Shown here: positions 1 to 5,202 of the stretch, piece after piece
Layout: the number at the start of each line of letters is the position of its first letter
How positions within the stretch are numbered: position 1 is the stretch's first letter
DNA from: Acidobacteriota bacterium
GTDB lineage: Bacteria > Acidobacteriota > Vicinamibacteria > Vicinamibacterales > SCN-69-37
Assembly (NCBI GenBank): GCA_021824055.1
Contig: JAKALV010000126.1
Location: 1-9,071, forward strand
Length of the DNA stretch: 9,071 nt
Reading direction: 5' to 3'
Translations under genes and position numbers: made by a program
Notes under the pieces: model-generated
What the model was told of the DNA's origin: nothing
What the model saw: only the letters and a program-made list of their open reading frames with translations
Databases searched by the model: none

Positions 1-1
1 C

Positions 2-199
2 GCGCTCGCGGCCGCCGCGCAGCTTGCCGCCGAAACACGGATCGCCGCACTGGACGCGATCGCGGCGCGCGACGCTCGCGGTGACGGCGGCACGCGCGAT
101 CCCCGCGGTGACGATGGCATGGGCGGCGACGTCGGCACCGACGACACCCGCGCCGTGGCCGCACCGGCCACGGCGCGGGTGTTGTTTCTCGCCGGGTGA
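2..199 (+). CDS. C-terminal end of an unidentified upstream protein (partial)
   Basis: This frame is open from the left edge and ends at TGA 197-199, giving 65 residues. The visible tail starts with an alanine-rich, probably helical stretch (about residues 1-23), continues as a Gly/Asp/Arg-rich, probably disordered linker, and closes with the short hydrophobic end VLFLAG. No domain is recognisable. I prefer this frame to the alternative, an N-terminal extension of the methyltransferase, because its stop codon sits inside a strong ribosome binding site followed by the ATG at 207, and because its composition looks like an ordinary protein end while the alternative is Pro/Arg/Trp-rich without family likeness. 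The tight coupling suggests that the two genes work together. In loci carrying such methyltransferases the neighbour is often a helicase or nuclease, but nothing visible here proves that. Confidence 0.6.
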   Translation, partial: ALAAAAQLAAETRIAALDAIAARDARGDGGTRDPRGDDGMGGDVGTDDTRAVAAPATARVLFLAG

Positions 200-201
200 T
201 C
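195..201 (+). promoter_or_regulatory. Extended Shine-Dalgarno sequence of the methyltransferase gene
   Basis: GGTGATC matches seven bases of the complement of the 16S rRNA 3' end (the GGTGATC part of AGGAGGTGATC) and lies 5 nt before the ATG at 207. It decides the start of the methyltransferase. The TGA stop of the upstream frame (197-199) lies within it, so ribosomes finishing the upstream gene would stop directly on the next initiation site, which implies translational coupling. Confidence 0.6.
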
Positions 202-206
202 GCATC

Positions 207-3200
207 ATGGCACCCACCCTGCCGGGCATCAGCGGCTCGCTCTTTCCAGGCGGCTATCTCGCCGGACCGCTGCTCGGCGACACCGATCCAGTGAACCGCC
301 CGGAGAACGCCGCCATGCGCCGCCGGCTGCAGCACTGGTGGCGCACCGTCATCGCGACATGCGGACCCGCCAGCGGCATCCGCTCGCTCTTCGACATCGC
401 CGCGATGCCGCTGGCCGCCGCACTCGGCTTCCGCGCCACGTCGGCCACCTTTACCTCGCACATGGCGCACGTCCGCCTCGAGTCGCGCATGGCGCCCGGC
501 ATGCTCGCCGCGGTTCCGCTGCTGGTGGCGCCGTGGGCTCATCGCCCGCCGGCCATCTGGCGCGAGGCGGCTGATCACGCGCGCGCCTGCAACGCCGCCT
601 GGTGCCTGATCCTCGCGCCGCCGCACTTTCACATCCTCGACGCCACGGGATGGTCGCGCCGCGCCGTCGAATTCACCTTTCCCGACGTGATCGACGACCC
701 CGACAGCTTCGACCGCTTCTGGATGCTCGCGCACGCCGCGGCTTTCTTCGCATCCCGTGCCAACGCCACGCCGCGGCTCGCCCGGCTGGTGACCTCCGCC
801 GAGGCGTTCCAGGGGGCCGTCCGCGAAGACCTGCAGCGCGGCGTGGCCGGCAGCCTCGACGTGCTCGATCGCGTGCTGCCCGCCGGCACCGAGCCGCTCG
901 CGATCATCTATCGCGTGCTCTTTCTGTTGTTTGCCGAGTCGCGCGATCTCCTGCCCTGGCGACATCCCCTGTACGGCCCCGCGTATTCGGTGACCGCCCT
1001 GTGCGCCGCCGCGCGCCGCGATCCATGCGCCCCGGGCTTCTGGCCCGGCCTCGCGGCGATCTCGCGATTGCTCCGCATCGGATGCCGTTCGCCGGAACTC
1101 GATGTGCGGCCGTTCAACGGCCACCTGTTCTCGCGCGCTTCCGCGCCAATCCTCGAGCGGCGACGTCGCGACCGCCGCGGTTCGCGAGCCGCCGCGGAGG
1201 ACCGCGCCATCGCCGACACGCTCGTGAACCTGTCCACCCGGCCCTCGCGCCACGGGCGCGAGTCGATCGCGTATCCGGATCTGGGCGTGGAACAACTCGG
1301 CGCCGTCTACGAGCGCGTGCTCGGCCATCCGCATCGCAAGCAAAGCGGCACGTTCTATACGCCGCGTGCGCTTACCGAGCTGATCGTGCGTCGCGCGTTG
1401 ACGCCGCTGACACGCCATGCGCCCTCCGACGCCATCCTCAAACTGCGCGTCGTCGATCCCGCGATGGGTTCGGGCGCGTTTCTCGTGGCGGCCTGCCGCC
1501 ACCTGGCATCGGCGTACGAGCGCGCGCTCGTGAGCGAAGGGCGCCTGTCGGAGCAGGAAATCGACGCCGACGCGCAAGCCGGGTTTCGACGCCTCGTGGC
1601 GCAGCACTGCCTGTACGGCGTGGACCGCAATCCCGTGGCGGTGCAGCTGGCACGGCTGTCCCTCTGGCTGGCCACGCTCGCGGGCGGCAAGCCCCTGAGC
1701 TTTCTGGATCATCGCCTGCGCACGGGCGATGCGCTGATCGGCGCGCGACCCGCCGACCTGCGCCACGCCGCGATCCGGCGGTCGCCCGCGCCGATGCCGC
1801 TCTTCGACGACGGATTCGAATTCGACGCCGGCCAGGTCGCGGCGCCGCTCCTGTCGATGGCGGAGGAACCCGATGACAGCGTGGAGGCGGTACGACGAAA
1901 GGCGCAGCTCTGGTCGCGCCTGTGCGGCGACGCGTCGGCGCTGTCACGGTGGCGTCTCGCGTCGCATGTCTGGTGCGCGCGTTGGTTCGCCGGCGCCGAG
2001 GGTGCGACGTCGCCCGCCGAACTGCGCGCCACGATCGACGCCGTGCTGCACGCGGATCGCACGCTGCCCACGTCGACCCTGTCGCGCTGGCTGCGCGCGG
2101 CGCGCGAGCGCGCGGACACCCACCGGTTCTTTCATTGGCCGCTCGAGTTCGCCGACGCGTTCGTCGACGCCGACGGCCACCCGCGCGCCGACGCGGGGTT
2201 CGACGCGGTGATCGGCAATCCGCCCTGGGAGATGCTGCGCGCCGATCACGGCGACGCCGGCGCGGCCGCCCAACTCGTGCGCTTCATCCGCGAGTCGGGG
2301 CTGTATCCATCGTGCGGCCGCGGACACGTCAACCTGTATCAGCCGTTTCTCGAGCGCGCGCTCGATCTCGCGCGTCCCGGCGGATCCGTCGGTCTCGTGC
2401 TGCCCTGGGGCCTGGCGTCCGACGATGGCGCGGCGGCGTTACGGACACGTCTGCTGGACCGCTGCCGGACGTCCGCCATCATCGGCCTCGACAACAGCGG
2501 CGCCATCTTCCCGGTGCATCGCGGCCTGCGATTTCTCGCGGTGATCACGAGCCCGGGCGGGCGCACGGATACCCTGCCGCTCACCTGCGGAGTGCGGTCC
2601 ACGGCGGAGATCGAGCGTGTCGGCGATGACAGCGGCCAGGTCGCGGGCCCGGCCCGCCTCTCCAGAGGCGTGCTCCAGACGATCGGCGGCGCGCTGCGGC
2701 GCATTCCCGACGTGCGCAGCGCGCATGATGCCGCGCTGATCGACGAACTGATGACGCGATGGCCCGCGCTGGGCACCGCATCCGGCTGGGGCGCCGAATT
2801 CGGGCGCGAACTGAACGTGACGGAGGATCGCGCGGCCTTTGGCGATCGCGGCCTGCCGGTGATCGAAGGCAAGGACATTCAGTCCTTCGCCGTGGCCGCG
2901 CGATCGCCGCGATTCCGCATCAGCGCCACGGCGGCCGCGCGGGTTCTGCCCGGGCGAGCGTTCGACGCGGCGCGCCTCGCATATCGCGACGTATCCGCCG
3001 TATCGAACCGGCAGTCGCTCATCGCCGCCGTCGTGCCGCCCGGCATCGTCACGACCCACACGCTCTTCTGTTTGAAGACGCCGCTGCCGCTGGAGCGCCA
3101 GCACTTTCTCTGCGCGTGCTTCAACTCCTACGTGCTCAACGCCCTCGTCCGCCTGCTGATGGGCGGGCACGTGACGACCAGCCTGGTTGAGAGTCTGCCG

Positions 3201-3485
3201 GCGCCGCCGTGGACGGGTTCGGCGCCGCAGCGGCGGATTGCGCGGCTGAGCGGGCGGATCGCCGGCGGACACGCGCCGGCCGTCGCGATGGCGCGGCTCC
3301 AGGCGCTCGTCGCGCGCGAATACGGCGTGGATCGTGACACGTTCGCGCGTGTGCTCGACGGGTTCCCGCTGGTGCCGGAAGCGGAACGCCGAGATGCGTT
3401 GGCGCAGTTCATAGACATATCTACGCGAGGAACCCCACGAACCCCACGAACCTCACGAACCCCACGAACCCCACGAACCAAGTAG
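207..3485 (+). CDS. Eco57I/PglX-like class I adenine-N6 DNA methyltransferase, probable restriction or defence protein
   Basis: This 1,092-residue protein is predicted to transfer a methyl group from S-adenosylmethionine to the N6 of adenine in a specific DNA sequence. The start at 207 is chosen from the strong ribosome binding site at 195-201. An N-terminal domain (about residues 40-190, with WCLILAPPHFHILD from W132 and RRAVEF after it) resembles the fold that precedes Eco57I-type methylases, but I see no D...ExK nuclease triad; the expected strand reads VPLLVAPW (103-110). A helical part follows (IIYRVLFLLFAESRDLLP from 233, FNGHLF 303, LGVEQLGAVYE 359), then GTFYTP at 381, the SAM-binding motif I VVDPAMGSGAFL (415-426) and the catalytic NPPW (671-674). 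The C-terminal third (about V885 onward, IEGKDIQ and later SNRQSLIAA) resembles target-recognition regions of this family. The natural end is probably near residue 1072; the last 20 residues come from a minisatellite. It is coupled to an upstream gene, so a multi-gene defence locus extends to the left. It could also be a solitary methylase. Confidence 0.85.
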   Translation: MAPTLPGISGSLFPGGYLAGPLLGDTDPVNRPENAAMRRRLQHWWRTVIATCGPASGIRSLFDIAAMPLAAALGFRATSATFTSHMAHVRLESRMAPGMLAAVPLLVAPWAHRPPAIWREAADHARACNAAWCLILAPPHFHILDATGWSRRAVEFTFPDVIDDPDSFDRFWMLAHAAAFFASRANATPRLARLVTSAEAFQGAVREDLQRGVAGSLDVLDRVLPAGTEPLAIIYRVLFLLFAESRDLLPWRHPLYGPAYSVTALCAAARRDPCAPGFWPGLAAISRLLRIGCRSPELDVRPFNGHLFSRASAPILERRRRDRRGSRAAAEDRAIADTLVNLSTRPSRHGRESIAYPDLGVEQLGAVYERVLGHPHRKQSGTFYTPRALTELIVRRALTPLTRHAPSDAILKLRVVDPAMGSGAFLVAACRHLASAYERALVSEGRLSEQEIDADAQAGFRRLVAQHCLYGVDRNPVAVQLARLSLWLATLAGGKPLSFLDHRLRTGDALIGARPADLRHAAIRRSPAPMPLFDDGFEFDAGQVAAPLLSMAEEPDDSVEAVRRKAQLWSRLCGDASALSRWRLASHVWCARWFAGAEGATSPAELRATIDAVLHADRTLPTSTLSRWLRAARERADTHRFFHWPLEFADAFVDADGHPRADAGFDAVIGNPPWEMLRADHGDAGAAAQLVRFIRESGLYPSCGRGHVNLYQPFLERALDLARPGGSVGLVLPWGLASDDGAAALRTRLLDRCRTSAIIGLDNSGAIFPVHRGLRFLAVITSPGGRTDTLPLTCGVRSTAEIERVGDDSGQVAGPARLSRGVLQTIGGALRRIPDVRSAHDAALIDELMTRWPALGTASGWGAEFGRELNVTEDRAAFGDRGLPVIEGKDIQSFAVAARSPRFRISATAAARVLPGRAFDAARLAYRDVSAVSNRQSLIAAVVPPGIVTTHTLFCLKTPLPLERQHFLCACFNSYVLNALVRLLMGGHVTTSLVESLPAPPWTGSAPQRRIARLSGRIAGGHAPAVAMARLQALVAREYGVDRDTFARVLDGFPLVPEAERRDALAQFIDISTRGTPRTPRTSRTPRTPRTK
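3431..3480 (+). repeat. 9-bp minisatellite encoding the (TPR)n tail of the methyltransferase
   Basis: Five full head-to-tail copies of AACCCCACG (3431-3439, 3440-3448, 3449-3457, 3458-3466, 3467-3475) and a partial sixth (3476-3479). The only variation is one C-to-T transition in copy 3. Because the unit is a multiple of three, it is read without frameshift as repeated Thr-Pro-Arg (Ser for Pro once), giving a basic tail that ends in TAG 3483-3485. The array finishes 18 nt before the start codon of the next gene. Confidence 0.9.
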
Positions 3486-3497
3486 AATTCCTCTCCG

Positions 3498-5021
3498 GTG
3501 CCGAACTACGGCTTTGTCATCAATCTGAAGATGTGCATCGGCTGCCACGCGTGCACCATCGCGTGCAAGTCGGAACATGACATTCCCATCGGCGTGAATC
3601 GCTGCTGGGTCAAGACGGTTGAAAAGGGCAACTTCCCCGATACGCAGCGGCTGTTCCTGCCGATGCTGTGCAACCAGTGCGAGGAAGCGCCGTGCATGAA
3701 GATCTGCCCGACCGGCGCCCTCTTCCGGCGGCGCGACGGCATTGTCGATCTCAACGGCGACTCGTGCATCGGCTGCAAGGCGTGCATGGTGGCGTGCCCG
3801 TTCGATCAGATCTTCATCGACCCGAACACGCGCACCGCGGAGAAGTGCAACTTCTGCGCGAACCGCGTTGAAAATCAGTTGCAGCCCTCGTGCGTGAGCG
3901 TGTGCCCCACCGAGTGCCGCATCTTCGGCGACCTCGACGATCCGGCGAGCCAGGTCGCCCAGATCGTGCAGCGCGAGACGTTCACCGTGCGCAAGCCGGA
4001 GAAGGGCACCGGACCGAAAGTGTTCTACCTCGGCGCCGACACGTCCGCGATGCAGCCGGAAGTGGCGGCGCGGCCGTTCATGTTCAAGGAAGGCCAGGTG
4101 CACCTGCGCCCGCTCGGCGCGGCCGAGCCCGATCCGTCGCGGCCCGGCGATCCGCGCGTGGACTACGACATGCCTCACCGGAAACCCTGGGGCATCGACC
4201 TGGTCCTGTACTTGATGCTGAAAGGCGTCTCGACCGGCGCGCTGCTGCTCGCCGCCGTGCTGTGGCTTCTGGGCGACCGGTCGTCGCTGATCGCGATCGC
4301 CGCGCCGTTGGTGGCCTCGCTCTTCAGCGCCGCCACCGCCGGCGTGTTGATCCGGGACCTGGAACACCCCGAGCGCTTTCTGTACATCCTCACGCGACCG
4401 AACTGGACGTCGTGGATGGCGCGCGGCGCGTTTCTGCTGACCGCGCACGGCGCGCTCGGCGGCCTGTGGTTCATCGCCGGCCTCGCGGGCTGGCACGGAC
4501 TGATCACGTGGCTCGCCGTGCTCACGCTGCCGGTCGCGCTGGCGACTACGGCGTACACGGGCTTCCTGTTCGCTCAGGGTCTGGCGCGCGATCTGTGGCA
4601 GGGCACGCACGGCACGATCGATCTGCTGGCGCAGGCCGCCATCGAAGGCGCGGCCGGCCTGCTCCTCGCCTCACTCGTCGCCGGCCACACGGATGACACG
4701 ATCCGCTTTCTCGGATGGACGCTCGGTCTCGCGACCGCGATGCACGTCATGATTCTCGTCTCCGAGCACCTGATCACGCCGAGCCCGACGCTGCACCACG
4801 AGCTGGCCGTGCGCGCGATCGTGCAGGGCGCGTTCCGCCGGATGTTCTGGTGGGGCGCGCTCGGCCTCGGCGGCGCGGTGCCGCTGGCCCTCGTGGCCGT
4901 CGCCGGCGCGTTCGGTTTCCCGCTGGCCGCGCTCGTGCCCGCCGCGCTCATCGCTCTCGCCGGTGGACTGGCGTGGGAATACATTTGGGTGGAGGCGGGA
5001 CAATCGGTGCCATTGTCATGA
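3498..5021 (+). CDS. Fused four-cluster ferredoxin and NrfD-like membrane anchor subunit of a molybdopterin oxidoreductase
   Basis: This 507-residue protein combines the electron-transfer (B) and membrane (C) subunits of a DMSO-reductase-family complex. Residues 1-160 form an NrfC/PsrB/DmsB-like module with all sixteen cysteines for four [4Fe-4S] clusters: C13/16/19/23, C58/61/66/70, C90/93/96/100 and C117/120/132/136. A Pro/Gly-rich linker (about 165-230) leads to eight predicted membrane helices (about 235-258, 264-285, 309-329, 332-357, 374-395, 401-421, 448-472, 474-496) of the NrfD/PsrC type, including the typical DLEHPERF at 287-294 after helix 2. It should pass electrons between the catalytic subunit and the quinone pool. 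There is no Tat signal and an even number of helices, so both ends lie on the same side, probably the cytoplasmic one. The GTG start at 3498 has no clear Shine-Dalgarno, but the sequence from PNYGFVINLKMC is what the family begins with. It starts 12 nt after, and in the same frame as, the methyltransferase stop. The catalytic partner follows after a 181-bp repeat-filled gap. Confidence 0.9.
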   Translation: MPNYGFVINLKMCIGCHACTIACKSEHDIPIGVNRCWVKTVEKGNFPDTQRLFLPMLCNQCEEAPCMKICPTGALFRRRDGIVDLNGDSCIGCKACMVACPFDQIFIDPNTRTAEKCNFCANRVENQLQPSCVSVCPTECRIFGDLDDPASQVAQIVQRETFTVRKPEKGTGPKVFYLGADTSAMQPEVAARPFMFKEGQVHLRPLGAAEPDPSRPGDPRVDYDMPHRKPWGIDLVLYLMLKGVSTGALLLAAVLWLLGDRSSLIAIAAPLVASLFSAATAGVLIRDLEHPERFLYILTRPNWTSWMARGAFLLTAHGALGGLWFIAGLAGWHGLITWLAVLTLPVALATTAYTGFLFAQGLARDLWQGTHGTIDLLAQAAIEGAAGLLLASLVAGHTDDTIRFLGWTLGLATAMHVMILVSEHLITPSPTLHHELAVRAIVQGAFRRMFWWGALGLGGAVPLALVAVAGAFGFPLAALVPAALIALAGGLAWEYIWVEAGQSVPLS

Positions 5022-5035
5022 CGACACCACTCGAA

Positions 5036-5185
5036 ATGAGGCAATGGGGCAATGAGGCAGTGGGGCAATGGATTGCCCCATTCAGCCATTCTCCAATTTC
5101 ACTGCCTCATTGCCTCACTGCCTCACTGCCTCATTGCCTCACTGCCCCATTGCCCCATTGCCTCACTGCCTCACTGCCCCATTGC
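5036..5185. repeat. Inverted 8-bp minisatellite between the oxidoreductase genes, able to form a large hairpin
   Basis: This repeat fills almost the whole 181-bp gap between the two oxidoreductase genes. The left arm (5036-5067) has four 8-bp units of form RTGRGGCA. The right arm (5101-5180) has ten units of the opposite orientation, AYTGCCYC, plus a partial unit to 5185. The central part (5072-5100) reads as one good and several decayed units (ATTGCCCC, ATTCAGCC, ATTCTCCA). All variation among intact units is C/T (G/A on the other strand) at two fixed positions. The left arm pairs with 5133-5164 at 30 of 32 positions by my count, and a perfect small hairpin sits at 5061-5080. A role in mRNA stability, attenuation or translation of the downstream catalytic subunit is possible; passive minisatellite growth is equally possible. 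Confidence 0.9.
5061..5080 (+). other. Perfect 9-bp hairpin within the inverted repeat
   Basis: TGGGGCAAT (5061-5069) and ATTGCCCCA (5072-5080) are exact reverse complements around a GG centre, so in RNA the loop would be about four bases with an 8-bp stem. It marks the point where the repeat units change orientation. No run of T follows, so it is not a standard intrinsic terminator. Confidence 0.7.
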
Positions 5186-5187
5186 AT

Positions 5188-5194
5188 GGCGGGG
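5188..5194 (+). promoter_or_regulatory. Probable ribosome binding site of the catalytic subunit gene
   Basis: GGCGGGG lies 8 nt before the ATG at 5203 and just outside the minisatellite. It is an imperfect Shine-Dalgarno, but it supports the start at 5203 over the upstream in-frame ATG at 5068, which would translate the repeats. A five-codon reading frame (ATG 5186 to TAA 5201-5203) ends on the start codon (TAATG) and could be a small coupling leader. Confidence 0.45.
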
Positions 5195-5202
5195 TTGCCG
5201 TA

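Noticed and set aside
24..206. N-terminal extension of the methyltransferase from an ATG at 24
   Set aside because: The extra 61 residues are Pro/Arg/Trp-rich without family likeness, while another frame reads as a protein end whose stop sits in a strong Shine-Dalgarno before ATG 207.
602..1876. Plus-strand frame of 424 codons inside the methyltransferase
   Set aside because: It is a shadow of the methyltransferase frame, extremely Arg-rich, with no domain and no ribosome binding site.
207..3485. Complete DISARM or BREX system
   Set aside because: Only the methylase is present; none of the other system genes (drmA/B, pglZ, brxC and so on) is in the window, so no system name can be given.
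3453..4610. Minus-strand frame of 385 codons
   Set aside because: It lies antisense to the ferredoxin-anchor gene, which has clear motifs; composition is Arg/His/Ala-rich with no domain, typical of shadow frames in GC-rich DNA.
5061..5080. Intrinsic transcription terminator
   Set aside because: The stem is good, but no T-rich run follows and the gene pair on either side should be co-expressed.
5101..5185. CRISPR-like array
   Set aside because: Units are 8 bp, contiguous and without spacers; this is a minisatellite.
5068..5202. Earlier start of the catalytic subunit at ATG 5068
   Set aside because: The added 45 residues would be translated minisatellite (repeats of LPHC and TASLPHC type); a ribosome binding site and the family-like start favour 5203.
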